From positions 1 through 64,000 of the forward strand of contig JAGZMY010000002.1 of the NCBI GenBank assembly GCA_018363915.1: a DNA stretch of 64,000 bases, in the 5' to 3' direction. Positions 48,701 through 57,730 of this stretch are shown piece after piece; within the stretch, counting starts at the first letter, position 1, and each line of letters opens with the position of its first letter. The notes beneath the pieces are model-generated. The model was not told the DNA's origin, searched no databases, and worked only from the letters and a program-made list of their open reading frames with translations. This DNA is from Anaerococcus vaginalis. Lineage in GTDB: Bacteria; Bacillota; Clostridia; Tissierellales; Peptoniphilaceae. Position numbers and translations under genes: made by a program.

Positions 48701-51700
48701 GAATTTTATTTCACGATTACGTTTAGCGCTTACACCTTGCTTATAAATAAATACTTGTTTGTATCTATTATTAGCCTTGTCTATTTCAATAATCTTTGTG
48801 TCGATTAATTGATCATAATCAGAGTCACTATAGTCTTGACGCATTTTAGGTTGAGTTGAACTTGCATTATCTACAACTTCCCAACCATTTCCAGCTCTTA
48901 ATGGATTTAGTGTATCTACTAGATTTCCGCTGATTTCAAGGTCGGTGTTTGCGCCTGCCATTTGTAATCTTCTCATTAGATTATTTCTGGCTGTATTTGC
49001 ATTTGAGGAGACTGTTACACTTGGATTTTCTGGATTCGCAGTTTGACTATTATCTTTTATATATACTTTTCCATCATTTGCTACTCTTACTGTCCAAGTT
49101 GTATTAGGGTTTTCGTAACCTGGTGCTGGTTTTTCTTCTTCTAGTTTATATTTTCCTGGTTTTAAACCGTTGAAAGAAATCATACCGTCTTTTCCAGTAG
49201 TCATAAATCTTTCGTCTTTTAATGGCTCTGGACCTGTTAGTTTGAAGACTGCTCCTGGAATTACTGTGGTTTTATCTTCTTTTAATTTTTTAAGCTTAAA
49301 TCCATAAGTTTTGATGTCGTTTCTTACATCAAGTGAGTCTTCTCCTACATAAGAACCTAAGATTGTGCCCGTTGTTCCTGTTGTTGGACCTGTTGTCTTG
49401 ATGGTGGATACTCTTTCATAGAAATCTGCTTTCCAATAAATTTGATTTCCATTAATCCAGTCCAAACCTGTTCCTACTCCGCCATTTTCATCTTTGTATG
49501 GAACTTTGATGTCGATTACTATTGGCTTATCTGTAGCTGGAATCCCTAATTTTAATCTATTAGGTTCGCCAACTCTGCCAGCTTCTGGTGTTTTTGTTAC
49601 ACTAGCTGAAATGTCTTCTGCTTTGTAGTTTGCAAGTCTTATATCAGAGATAAGTCCTTTGACTGGTTTGTCTAGCTTGAATATTTTGATGTCATTATTT
49701 TTATCAAAATTATTTTCATTAAACCAATCCATATTAGGATCATTTAGTGCTTGTCTGTGGATAGATGCAATTGTTTTATCTGCAATATTTCTTGCTTCTG
49801 GATTTATTACATATCTTTGGATAACGTAATTATCTTTTTTATTTATACCAACAATTCTTGTACCTAAGAATTGAGCGTTTTGGTTGTTGCCTGCCCAACC
49901 TGTCCATCTGTTGTCATAATTTGACCAGCCTGCTGTGTTTCTGTTTTTAACATCTACCCATTCTACGCCTTCTTCTCCTAGGATTGATTGAACTTTAGTT
50001 CCACCTTCTGCGTTTTCAGAATAGTTGTAGATTTTTACCTTACCATTTTCTACTCTTAGAACCCATTTTTTGTTAAGTTTGTTGTAGCCTGTTGGTGGTT
50101 CAACTTCTTCAAGAACGTAGTTTTTGTTTTCTTGTAGATCTCCATTAAATTCTACAATACCATTTTGATCTGATGTTGCTTCAAGTAAGAAATTTGGATC
50201 TTGTGGATCTGTAATTTTGAATTTTGCTCCAGCAAGTGGTCTGCCATCTCCATCTTTTTTGTAAACTCTAAATTTTTGTCCAGCCGGCCTATTTGAAACT
50301 TGGATATTAATATTATCTCCAGTATACAACTTACTTTCGCCTGTTATAGAAGTTTCTCTTATTCTAACGCTACCGTCATTTAAGATTGTAACTTGCCATT
50401 TTTTATTAGTAAGCCTGTAGCCTTCTGGTGCTCTGGTTTCTTCTAATGAGTACCTACCTGGTGCAATATTATCAAAGTTGACTTCTCCGTTTGCGTCTGA
50501 TGTTCTATAGATTACTTTTCCATTTTCATCTTTTAATGCAAAAGTTGCATTTTGAAGTTTCTTTCCTTGATTTGTTTCGTCGTATTTTGTTAATTTAAAA
50601 GATCCTGGAGTATATTTATGATTTATTAAACCAATTATTTCTTTGTAATATTTTGGTATTTCTCCGCCAGCTTGATCTCCTATGGCTGTGTTGATATTCG
50701 CTCTAGAAGCAAATGCTGATTCGAGATTACCATCAGTCATATGGAAGGCTCTCCATTTTTTGTTGAACTGTTTTATATCAGTAATCTTAAATGTTTGCTC
50801 TATTACAAAACCACCTTTATCTCTTGGAGCCGGTGTCGTTACCATTAAAGGAGAATTTTTATCAATTCTTTCATTTGTTTTAATTTCGTTAGGATTATAG
50901 TTTATCGTTACGTCATTTTCTCTTATATTTAGCCTTTGATTAGGATCTATTCTTTGATGAGCAAGTAAGTGATAGATATTAGTGTCTTGTTCTGGTCTTA
51001 CGCCTAAGGATGGTGGCATATAAGGGTTTTTCCACACTCCGTTTTCTCTATATGATGCAAAATCAGTTCCATATACTTTTACATCTTGTAAAGTATATAG
51101 AGGTTTATAACCTTTACCAGACCATCTAGCAATTTGATCGCTTTGGAAGTCAGTTGTCATCCAGTTAAATCTTGTGGTTTTAGACCCATAAGCAAATCCC
51201 ATAGGGTTTAGATAAGCTATAGCTGTAACATACCAGTTTCCATCTTCTTTTTGGTATACATCTCTAAAGTAATAGAATTGGTTACTATTTCCTGTTCCTG
51301 AGTCGTATGGTCCATAGTCTGCATTTATATCTTTATTTAATACAGGATTTCCAGTAACACCAGCTACACCAGGTGCTACTTTTATAGTAAATGAATATGT
51401 TTTTGTTTCTTTAGCATAATATTTATCTGGAATCATACCTCTGAGGTTGATAGTAGCTGTAGTAGGTCCTCCTGTTGACTTTTTATTAAATACGTAAGTC
51501 AATAAGTTTGTGTTGTAATCGAAGTATGGATCTGCAATCTCAACTCCGTCTTTTACTATTTTAGGAAATTCAGAAAAGTATTGTGTAAAGTCAAGATTTC
51601 TATCAAATTGAATTTCAAATCTTGTACCTGGATCTGAATTATTTAAGGTAATATCAGCGTGGTATTTTAATGATTCATATCTGTAGGCTTCCCATACGCC

Positions 51701-54700
51701 TGTTTGTACACCAATATCTCCTGGTTCGTTTTCCAGATATTCAAGTCTTTGATTAACATTTGTTACTTTAGCCTTACCTGATGTACCAGTTTCTTCGCCT
51801 TTTTCTATATAGTAATCACGTCCTGTTTCTGGTGTTCCATTTCCATCTTCAAATCTTGCATTGTATTTTACTTGGCCTTGTTCGTCAACTACAACTTCAA
51901 AATATACGCCATTTTTTTGGTATCCATCTGGAGCTTGAGCTTCTTCTAGTCTATATGTTCCTGGTGGATATTTTCCGAAATCAGCTTCACCTTTTTCGTT
52001 TGTAAATTTGTTGGCAAGTGTCCTTCCAGTGCTATCTTTAAGAACAAATTCTGCGCCTTGAAGCTTATTTCTATTTCCATTTTCATCAAATGTATCGCCA
52101 AATTTTGTAATAGTAATTGGACTTTTTGTAAATTCTTCATTTGTTACTATTAATTGGTTAGGTTCATCTGCTCCAGTGTTTTTGCTTAATGCTACCTTTT
52201 GAGTAAGGTTTGTTTGGTTTGCTGTATCTTCATCTGTCAACCAATCATAGTCTAAACTTACAGATTGTTTATCTCCAATATTTGCTTTTACTCTTACCAA
52301 GAATCCCCAGTCATTTGCAAATCTTTCTTGTGGGAAGTAGATTTGGTAGCCAGTTTTTCCTGTGTAAGGATCTTGTTTATTTGGAGTACCTGTAATTACG
52401 TTATTATTTTGTGCATTTATAACATTATTTCCAAGTAAAGGAATATATTGATCGTTAATATGTTTTTCCATACTATATTTAACATTTTGTCTATAGCCTG
52501 GAGATACATCATAAGCTTTTACATCTGTAATGTTTACGCCTGGAATAGAAATATTAAGTCTTGTATTTCTATTAGTTCCGCCACCACCATTATTGCTTTG
52601 TGGTTTTAAATAAAGGTAGAATTCCAAATCGCCATTGTCAGAAATTTTTCCATAATGCATAGCATTCATATAGTCTGGCCAGTTAGGGTAATCGTTGTGT
52701 TGAACAAGTTTTGTCTGACTTTTGCCTCCACCTAGTTGGATATTGTTACCATCAACGCTTATATCTCCATCTTCTGATATATTGATAGTTTTTTGTGATT
52801 GGTCTAGTTTATATCCTGCCGGAGCTTTTTCTTCTACTAAAGTGTATCTTCCAGGAAGAACATTATTAAAAGTTGCCTTTCCTTGGGAGTCAGTAATTAT
52901 TGATGGTTGGTTGTCGCCTAGTAATTTAAATTTTGCTCCTGCAAGTTTTTTACTTGGATCATTGCTATCAACTTTTACTACTGTAAAGGTAACAGGATTT
53001 GGTTTTGTTATATCAATAGCAGAGTTTTGGATATATTGACTCTTTGTATCGATTTGATAGTAGTTGGCATTTTCGTTGTATTTGTAAGTTTTTCCACCTA
53101 CTTCAACATTTTCTTTGTCGAATTCTTGTACTATCTTGTTGCCTCTTTTTGAAGGCTCGTGAGTTGTTCCATCAATATCCCAATATCTTGCGTTAGAAAT
53201 TGTGGCAAATCTTGTGGTTTCTCCGGCAGTTCCTGCGTCTACATGCACTTCGCCTAGAGTATTATCGTTTTTATCTTTTGCGATAAATTTTTGTCCTGGC
53301 ATAGTCATGCCATCCACTGGGAAGTTCCATACTTGATCGATGTATAAATCTCTAAATTTAGAAATTCTTACACCTGATATATTGTAGTTACTTGGTTGAT
53401 TTGAATTTGCTAGTTGTGTGTCTAATTTATAAACTGCAATGTTTCCTACTGCTTGTGTGCCTTGTGGGTTTGTTTCTTTTTTTGGAATAGCATTAATGGC
53501 TTTTTCATTTTCTTTTACAACCATATTACCATTTTCGTCTAATCCATAAACAGCACTCTTACCACTTGTTACACTTTGATCGCCGTCAAGTGTTCTGTTT
53601 GCTAGTGGCATTCCACCATTTTCTTCATCTCCTGATGAGATGGCGTCTGTGATAGTCCACTGAGCCTTATCATTTGCCAAAAACTTACCTTGAATTGTAG
53701 TTCTGTTATTTATTCCAACTCTTGTAGGGGTTGCTTCTTCTATTTTTTCTTTTGGATAGCCTTGGTCAAATACAAATCTTACAGCACCGGCTTTCTTCTT
53801 ACTTTTTAAATATACAGATACATCTATCATGTATTTTTCTTGTTTGTTAGTTACTGGTGTATAGAAACTGTAAGAAGCCTCTTGGGTATTATCTGTTACT
53901 TTGTGGTGCTTTGAATCAACTATTCCCAAAGCTTTTTCAAGTTGGTCAGTAGCATCAACTTTTTTGCCATTTAATAATACATTTTCAATTTCTCCAAGTC
54001 CTGATCCTTCTACTGTTGTAAAGTTTGCCATAAAACCAAGAGCATTTAAAGATTGGTCGGCGTGAACTTTCATATTCCAATTTATTCCAACCATTTCTCC
54101 ATTTTTTACAACAGGATCTCCTGTTATATCAATTGGGACTTGATAGTTTCCATTTTCATCATCAATAATTTTAATAACATCATCTCTACCTGTTTCTATT
54201 ATTGATCCGGCTGGATTACCATTTTTGTCGATTTTTTGTGGGACAAGATTTTTTGGTGCTTGCACCCCAGGTCCTGAAACTTTATTTATTACTGTAAAAG
54301 TTCCATCGTCGCCAATTGTTATCTTGTCTGTGTTGTAGTCAACAGGGATTTTTAATGGTACTTGGATGTTTTCATTTATTTTTTGTGTAACATAGTATTT
54401 TATAGTATTGTTAGCTTCATCATATTTTGGAGTTGCTATAACTTTTCCATTATAATATATTGGTTTTAATGTTGATGGATCATTTACTTTTAATTTTTCA
54501 TCTAAATGAATATTAAAATATTGACCTACTTTTATTGGACCTTGTCTATTTGATGTATCAAAACGGGTATTTATTATGAACTTTTTATCGGCTAAGACTT
54601 TTGCGTCTGCTTTCGCTAGCTTTGGTTTTGCTGGTTCGTCTTGACCTAAAAATAACATTCTAAGTTTTGGCAACAAGCCTTTTTTCTCTGTGGTTTTCTT

Positions 54701-55792
54701 TTCTTTTTTATCTTCACTTTTTTCTTGTGTTTGAGTTTTTTGTGAAGATTTTTCTTTTTGTTCTTCTTTTTTTGGTTCTTGTGCAGAATCTTTTTTATCT
54801 TTATTTTCTGTGTTCTCTTTTGTATTTTCCTTTGATTCTACTTGGACTTCTGTATTGCTTTCTTTGTTTTCTTTTGCATCTTCTTTGTTACTTTGTTCTT
54901 TTTTATCTTGTGAAAGATTTTCTTTATTAGAAGAAGATTTTTCATCTTGTACTTTTTCTTCTTGACTTTGGCTTGGAGCATTTTCTTGCTCTTTTTTATC
55001 TTGAGCCTTTTGTTGTTCGGTTTGTTTTTCTTCTTTGTAAGCTTTTAATTTATTGTAATCTTCTTCTAAGGAGTTTGTATTATATAATTTTATTTTATCT
55101 TCACGAATTAGGGCAAAAAGATCCCCTTGGTTTTTGATTTTTAAATTTCCCTTTTCGTCTTTTTCGTATAGTTCGAAATTAGGATCTAGGCTTGTATATT
55201 TGATAAATTCTAGATTAAATAATAATTTATCTTCATCAAATAATTTTTGAATTCCTTTTTCATTAAAATCAAAATCATCCATTATTTTCAAATCTATGTA
55301 GGAATAATTTTGACCGTAAATATTCTTATTTTCGTCTTCTTCAAGCTTTTCTAATTGGTCTTTTGTTACAATTTTATAGCCTTGGTCTTCTTTTATGATT
55401 TCCAAATCAAGGTCAAGACCTTGGGAATTTAGCATATCTTTTACTCGCCAATATTCCTTGCTTGCCTTTTCGTTTGTATCGAAATATCCATCTTCATACA
55501 ATTTTAGGTCATTTCTTTTTATAAGCCTAAATTGCGAAGTGGTATCGGGCATAGAAATTGCTATAGAAAATTTATTTTCGTCTTTTTTCTTTTTGCTTTT
55601 GTCATAAATTTCCTGTGATTTTAGGATTGAAAAATAGACATCGGAATCATCTTTCATCTCCTCTAATCCCTTTATAGAATTTGGTTTTTCTTCTTCAGCT
55701 TTTGATGAGCTTGCAAAAGCTGGCAACATCACTTGTAAAACCATAAAAACAGCCATGACAAATGACATCATTTTTCTTAAAATCTTTTTCAT
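42710..55792 (-). CDS. Giant multi-domain SpaA-type surface adhesin (4360 residues)
   Basis: Signal peptide 1-28 (MSFVMAVFMVLQVMLPAFA). The N-terminal region to about 255 is followed by a low-complexity Lys/Glu/Gln/Ser stretch (about 255-385) and a Cna/SpaA-like body. SpaA/Cna-B modules, each with an L.GA.F.L opening and an EE..APxGY closing typical of isopeptide-bonded domains, start near 934, 1227, 1731, 1842, 2167, 2744, 3187, 3446, 3887 and 4007. Two to three InlB-type repeats (GKEFDGWLVNG, GKEFKAWLVNG) lie at about 2494-2717. The C-terminus has LPFTR at 4320-4324, a hydrophobic helix and a basic tail, so a sorting signal in which the usual Gly is Arg. Start ATG with AAGGAG. The known family binds host matrix or forms long stalks; the ligand is unknown. 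Confidence 0.93.
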   Translation of the reverse strand: MKKILRKMMSFVMAVFMVLQVMLPAFASSSKAEEEKPNSIKGLEEMKDDSDVYFSILKSQEIYDKSKKKKDENKFSIAISMPDTTSQFRLIKRNDLKLYEDGYFDTNEKASKEYWRVKDMLNSQGLDLDLEIIKEDQGYKIVTKDQLEKLEEDENKNIYGQNYSYIDLKIMDDFDFNEKGIQKLFDEDKLLFNLEFIKYTSLDPNFELYEKDEKGNLKIKNQGDLFALIREDKIKLYNTNSLEEDYNKLKAYKEEKQTEQQKAQDKKEQENAPSQSQEEKVQDEKSSSNKENLSQDKKEQSNKEDAKENKESNTEVQVESKENTKENTENKDKKDSAQEPKKEEQKEKSSQKTQTQEKSEDKKEKKTTEKKGLLPKLRMLFLGQDEPAKPKLAKADAKVLADKKFIINTRFDTSNRQGPIKVGQYFNIHLDEKLKVNDPSTLKPIYYNGKVIATPKYDEANNTIKYYVTQKINENIQVPLKIPVDYNTDKITIGDDGTFTVINKVSGPGVQAPKNLVPQKIDKNGNPAGSIIETGRDDVIKIIDDENGNYQVPIDITGDPVVKNGEMVGINWNMKVHADQSLNALGFMANFTTVEGSGLGEIENVLLNGKKVDATDQLEKALGIVDSKHHKVTDNTQEASYSFYTPVTNKQEKYMIDVSVYLKSKKKAGAVRFVFDQGYPKEKIEEATPTRVGINNRTTIQGKFLANDKAQWTITDAISSGDEENGGMPLANRTLDGDQSVTSGKSAVYGLDENGNMVVKENEKAINAIPKKETNPQGTQAVGNIAVYKLDTQLANSNQPSNYNISGVRISKFRDLYIDQVWNFPVDGMTMPGQKFIAKDKNDNTLGEVHVDAGTAGETTRFATISNARYWDIDGTTHEPSKRGNKIVQEFDKENVEVGGKTYKYNENANYYQIDTKSQYIQNSAIDITKPNPVTFTVVKVDSNDPSKKLAGAKFKLLGDNQPSIITDSQGKATFNNVLPGRYTLVEEKAPAGYKLDQSQKTINISEDGDISVDGNNIQLGGGKSQTKLVQHNDYPNWPDYMNAMHYGKISDNGDLEFYLYLKPQSNNGGGGTNRNTRLNISIPGVNITDVKAYDVSPGYRQNVKYSMEKHINDQYIPLLGNNVINAQNNNVITGTPNKQDPYTGKTGYQIYFPQERFANDWGFLVRVKANIGDKQSVSLDYDWLTDEDTANQTNLTQKVALSKNTGADEPNQLIVTNEEFTKSPITITKFGDTFDENGNRNKLQGAEFVLKDSTGRTLANKFTNEKGEADFGKYPPGTYRLEEAQAPDGYQKNGVYFEVVVDEQGQVKYNARFEDGNGTPETGRDYYIEKGEETGTSGKAKVTNVNQRLEYLENEPGDIGVQTGVWEAYRYESLKYHADITLNNSDPGTRFEIQFDRNLDFTQYFSEFPKIVKDGVEIADPYFDYNTNLLTYVFNKKSTGGPTTATINLRGMIPDKYYAKETKTYSFTIKVAPGVAGVTGNPVLNKDINADYGPYDSGTGNSNQFYYFRDVYQKEDGNWYVTAIAYLNPMGFAYGSKTTRFNWMTTDFQSDQIARWSGKGYKPLYTLQDVKVYGTDFASYRENGVWKNPYMPPSLGVRPEQDTNIYHLLAHQRIDPNQRLNIRENDVTINYNPNEIKTNERIDKNSPLMVTTPAPRDKGGFVIEQTFKITDIKQFNKKWRAFHMTDGNLESAFASRANINTAIGDQAGGEIPKYYKEIIGLINHKYTPGSFKLTKYDETNQGKKLQNATFALKDENGKVIYRTSDANGEVNFDNIAPGRYSLEETRAPEGYRLTNKKWQVTILNDGSVRIRETSITGESKLYTGDNINIQVSNRPAGQKFRVYKKDGDGRPLAGAKFKITDPQDPNFLLEATSDQNGIVEFNGDLQENKNYVLEEVEPPTGYNKLNKKWVLRVENGKVKIYNYSENAEGGTKVQSILGEEGVEWVDVKNRNTAGWSNYDNRWTGWAGNNQNAQFLGTRIVGINKKDNYVIQRYVINPEARNIADKTIASIHRQALNDPNMDWFNENNFDKNNDIKIFKLDKPVKGLISDIRLANYKAEDISASVTKTPEAGRVGEPNRLKLGIPATDKPIVIDIKVPYKDENGGVGTGLDWINGNQIYWKADFYERVSTIKTTGPTTGTTGTILGSYVGEDSLDVRNDIKTYGFKLKKLKEDKTTVIPGAVFKLTGPEPLKDERFMTTGKDGMISFNGLKPGKYKLEEEKPAPGYENPNTTWTVRVANDGKVYIKDNSQTANPENPSVTVSSNANTARNNLMRRLQMAGANTDLEISGNLVDTLNPLRAGNGWEVVDNASSTQPKMRQDYSDSDYDQLIDTKIIEIDKANNRYKQVFIYKQGVSAKRNREIKFHRAYGNYAIMPSEVKTRAFQVPENTSLANINESSDIDKISSKTDISSKIRFTSVTEDKINKIKTTNITTLYPGTILIEVETNYIENQPIGLGSNYDFNTSSQSAYGHKCWLEKSYANEAGVPVVKTTVNHTITFDGNGGKWHMDPVTVEDGSQYDLPGSSFIAPDGKEFDGWLVNGVKKNPGDRITVTSDLTIQAQWRDKAPEQATVSFSPGEGSGTMADEKVNVGSNYTLPANGFNAPTGKEFKAWLVNGVEYQPGATIPVNADTTITALWKEKAPETYNVIVQNPQEGGTITAEPTSATKGREIILTVKPNKGYEIESVTMNGQTLTAGPDGKYKFKMPASNATVSATFKQKEDQPIEGEIEIPSDGFAQITNKQTGLDLKIYKKASNSGNKLEGALFTIKKTDENFQNPDTVFGTVKGKSNADGLVEFKDKDGNPLRLPVGYYLIEETAAPLGYRKPNAPWKVQVVEKDGKLVAKYIGPEDTPQSFIEKNKNLEIKNANGVKYATKITHIDTESRSFIQRVYIDTRGKQGTVNVQITPKHKREEIDRAGLPPVTIKEGVKTAYRSTYKISGINGDPDQAQMIKILNDYDVATPNVTVVNTARWRPFDWGFDEDQLNLEPGVYYIDIEGFYDTSIIDRNVTNEVRINNNYNFIDKTGAVTDKPVLKDPYKLTAEQMPDDDLGKIDINIEFFDGAREFQQLYVENDTIGYKAIKDDENGKDKASYQNGVEALRQYLEAKYDKDTANNWAKKKPAGQKYANYISKKVYIGQTPYNSGRIVPPIATATPSSTISTSMNIRSLYSSNKENTVPQEGLEIENDAERYNITFSKHGKETDTSKLEDITKKRLEGAVFKLEKRVREGIYEELEGSYVSSAFNGYFGFRGLEPGRYRLVEVQAPKGYKPINGPLLYFSVETVSLVSQKIVDPRTGEAIDVNTVEFYFPGNTTPYKFENLEVHDPVTNKVIKFMEAKNVDLDTTKIIDPTDSTKKTEVSLKDLSIKFPGEIKNKEGETIKDTYKISEIQITPTSNGYISLEYDKANGVYQYIKEDSTTEKDGLLVDYVTSATAKNMGKIVNEKPGKGSVTINKVDEKGNALKGTANDKGELTAGAKFRLTNLTDGLTPVEKTVGEDGKLSFEGLKIGNYKLEEIESPDGHINTKQVWHFTVGGEGLDPYSGEIARTGKNLSDKITLETTEMKVLNPKYETPTKDGEIYPHNGESMEFTNKFKLAENTKINPGDYFELKTSDNIDLHGIFENSVSNLDIVADGVGTIAKADYDREAGKIIYTFTKYADTYTLIDFSNKLTAFIDLYEVKKSDTALGGQKVGFGIGEDTSQYKDIKVVYELKMEKHNNGYDYLNMTSKIVKYNQETGEFLHYFYINRDKENSRANYFYYIPSQDVENVVITKYKLVDNTDVKKDMPESFGVNENSSNIMRSGYGVSRQSMAKGELLELPFENGTSSRDSYIVKVTGRVSGKDKSSYQAESVLQTYNAYSGKLFVDRFDGVYGFKNEATGNAKLSIQAVNPSNIIKFKKINNSNEALKGAIFQLYKNNDEGKPDAYGQPITTGEDGLIEYSKLPKGEYQLKETTAPEGYVKPEGPLAEFKVDESGNIFRKEYYKDKNGQTQEKYVEEPGVVPIELVNEKEHEIVFKKVDAADKSVLEGAEFEVLYKQDKDAQYKNDSIKLYKNNDGTIYAFKADEAPPTGYTKLDKLTSGKDGLVKFKVKSNGYYALKETKAPDGYLKPKGYAKEFVVKDDKVQEEKYLTSMDVKKTTGFSMANDVFQKSYATNMTLRFNPNHEDITYVKDKSTIKLSDLPLKSEIWDNKFNAKKPLSITAYLVDGDKEFAKKTITLDLTKDYNTNLKASKTIDLYSLVKELENQTTDGDIKSNKTLVLSMSSSLYLKSELDIKSNIVIGDKIKEDRTFHIGTKGNEYVDHSYKFTNMEEIDSTKPIEIENRKLSLPFTRGIRAWIGFTIIGLILMILAAYYYNKKKNKALEIEKN

Positions 55793-55961
55793 AATAACTC
55801 CTTTTTGAAAATTCGATTTTTGTTTATAATTAATATTTTTTCTTCTTTAATTAGCTTTGAAATCTAATTTTTTCAGTATAATCAATTAAAGAAATTAGTT
55901 ATAATTTTTTTAATTTAAAAGTTGAAATTTCCTAATTTTTACACACTTCTAATTATAATTA

Positions 55962-55990
55962 ATTATATAACTTTATAAGTTTTTAGTCAA
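55962..55990 (-). promoter_or_regulatory. Promoter of the giant surface-protein gene
   Basis: Minus strand TTGACT (55990-55985), 17 bp spacer, TATAAT (55967-55962). It implies a leader of about 160 nt in which no clear switch was seen. The rest of 55793-56090 is AT-rich with nothing else recognised. Confidence 0.7.
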
Positions 55991-56091
55991 TCTTTTTTAG
56001 ATATGTTATTTAAACAAATTATTAATATAAATTTAAAATTTTGATGATTTTATTTGTAATAAAAAACTATTTTGAAAGATTTTTCAAACAA

Positions 56092-56134
56092 AAAAATCCT
56101 CTTAATTTCTTTCAAATCAAGAGAATTTTTTAAA
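56092..56134 (-). terminator. Esterase gene terminator
   Basis: Minus strand AAATTCTCTTGATTT pairs with AAATTAAGAGGATTT, followed by a T-run, just after the esterase stop. Confidence 0.8.
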
Positions 56135-56136
56135 AA

Positions 56137-57108
56137 TCATTTATTAAATTGTTCCAGAACCCACATATAAGATTCTTCTGTAATTTTATTCCAATAATCC
56201 CAATCGTGGTCGAATTCTTTGCCGTCTTTTTTGAATTGTGTATTTATTTCAGATTTTTCTAAGTCTTTGTTGAATTTTTCTATATCTTCAATTTTTATTT
56301 TTGAATCGCCTTCGCTTGCTCTAATATAAAAATTAATATCTTTTGTATTTTCATTTATAAAATTTGAAGGAAATTTTTCTTTATAAACTTCATCAGACCA
56401 CATTTGCTTTCCATCTGAAAACGCCATATAATTTCTCCTAATAAGGCTATCTTTATCAAGTTTGTCCCAAAGTGTTGGGGAAATTAAAAGAGCTTTTGAA
56501 AACAAATCTGGATTTCTTAGTGAAAGGCTTGCTGCCCCGTATCCTCCTACAGAAAATCCTCCGATTGCTCTTTTTGTTTTGTTTGCATCTGTTTTATATT
56601 TTCCATCAATTTCTTTTATAAGTTCCTCTTTTATAGCTGATTCCATTTTTTTATCATAGTCGCTATCTACAAAAAATGAAGAAAATCCATCAGCAAAGAC
56701 AACAATCATTTTATTTTCTTTATCTTTCATAATTTTATCTAGCATATCTTTTGTATTTGATTTTTCAATAATTGAAGAAGAATTTCCGCCAAAACCGTGG
56801 AGCATATATAAAACTGGATATTTTTCATCGCTTTTTTCATCATAACCATTTGGCAAATAAACTTTGTATTTCCAATTTTGTTTTAAAATTTCAGAATTTA
56901 TTGACCCATCAACAACTTTTCCTTGGTCTTTTTTGTCAACATCAGATTTTTTATTTTTTTCTTCATTTGATTTATTTGAATCCTTATTAGAATAAGCAAT
57001 TGTAGGATCTGATGAAGGATTTTCCTTACTATTTTCATTTTTACATCCCCCAAAAATCAATCCCAAAGAAAGAATTCCTACTATTATTTTCACTTTATTT
57101 TTCATCAT
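56137..57108 (-). CDS. Lipoprotein esterase, alpha/beta-hydrolase (esterase D-like)
   Basis: The ATG at 57108 follows GAGGAGA by 4 nt and gives 323 residues; a longer frame upstream lacks a ribosome site. Signal sequence with lipobox FGGC, lipidated Cys22, then a Ser/Asn/Lys-rich linker to about 75. The catalytic domain shows YMLHGFGG (oxyanion), GGFSVGGYGA with the nucleophile Ser, and the likely His in FDHDWDYW. The esterase D / antigen 85 superfamily hydrolyses acyl or feruloyl esters; the natural substrate here is unknown. It acts on the outer face of the membrane. Confidence 0.9.
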   Translation of the reverse strand: MMKNKVKIIVGILSLGLIFGGCKNENSKENPSSDPTIAYSNKDSNKSNEEKNKKSDVDKKDQGKVVDGSINSEILKQNWKYKVYLPNGYDEKSDEKYPVLYMLHGFGGNSSSIIEKSNTKDMLDKIMKDKENKMIVVFADGFSSFFVDSDYDKKMESAIKEELIKEIDGKYKTDANKTKRAIGGFSVGGYGAASLSLRNPDLFSKALLISPTLWDKLDKDSLIRRNYMAFSDGKQMWSDEVYKEKFPSNFINENTKDINFYIRASEGDSKIKIEDIEKFNKDLEKSEINTQFKKDGKEFDHDWDYWNKITEESYMWVLEQFNK

Positions 57109-57319
57109 TAATCTCCTCAAAATAATATTGGTTTTATTATACAATATGGAAAAAAATTCTTCAATCCACAAATTTTTTCACAAATAAATGCCATATTTTT
57201 ACAAGTTTAATCTAATTTAAATAAATATTTAACTTTTTAATTTATAATTTCAAAATAAAAATCTCATTATGATATAACAATTTTGCCTATTACTTAATAG
57301 GTGAAAAGTGGTGATTGGA

Positions 57320-57412
57320 TTGATCACGTTCCTAATGGAAAATTTTATTTTTCCCTTGTTGGTTGGTTTGATTTTATTTTTTGTAAAAAAATATTATTCC
57401 GAAAACAAGTAA
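57320..57412 (+). CDS. Fst-like type I toxin peptide, unit 1
   Basis: TTG start 7 nt after GGTGAT; 30 residues, (M)ITFLMENFIFPLLVGLILF then FVKKYYSENK. One membrane helix with a P-L-L-V-G core and a charged tail, as in Fst/Ldr-type peptides that damage the membrane when the antisense RNA is lost. An ATG at codon 6 is an alternative start. The -10 reads TATAAC (57273-57278) instead of TATAAT, so this unit may be weaker than its neighbours. Confidence 0.78.
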   Translation: MITFLMENFIFPLLVGLILFFVKKYYSENK

Positions 57413-57413
57413 A

Positions 57414-57526
57414 TAAAAAGACAGTAGTTACGACCTACTGTCTTTTTTTTGTGGTGATTCCACATTTCTCACATCCGTATTCCTTGAGGTTAATCAAGGG
57501 TTTTTTGACAAGAGTTTTCTTCTCTT
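57414..57526 (-). ncRNA. Antisense antitoxin RNA, unit 1
   Basis: Promoter TTGAAA (57560-57555), 16 bp, TATAAT (57538-57533); start near 57526, end at the shared terminator 57420-57442. It contains a copy of GTGGTGATT..CAC complementary to the toxin leader, but the tag (TTTCTCACATCC) matches the unit 1 toxin (TTGATCACGTTCC) only partly. Confidence 0.7.
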
Positions 57527-57636
57527 ATCTAAATTATATCACAAAGGACTTGTTTTTCAAGGTTGATGATTTTCATTTATTTATTGTGATATAATAATTT
57601 TGCCTATTACTTAATAGGTGAAAAGAGGTGATTTGA

Positions 57637-57729
57637 TTGTTAACCTCAATATTGGAAAATTTTATTTTTCCCTTGTTGGTTGGTTTGATATTATTTTTAA
57701 TAAAAAAATATTATTCCGAAAACAAGTAA
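57637..57729 (+). CDS. Fst-like type I toxin peptide, unit 2
   Basis: TTG start after GAGGTGAT; 30 residues beginning LLTSILENFIFPLLVGLI, ending LIKKYYSENK. Promoter -10 TATAAT at 57590-57595; terminator GACAGTAG/CTACTGTC at 57737-57759. Only the first six residues and a few helix positions differ from unit 1. Confidence 0.8.
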   Translation: MLTSILENFIFPLLVGLILFLIKKYYSENK

Positions 57730-57730
57730 A

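Noticed and set aside
57301..57594. A 97-codon frame through the first toxin unit
   Set aside because: It reads across the toxin terminator and antisense gene, and the other three units do not keep it; the 30-codon frame is the one conserved in all four.
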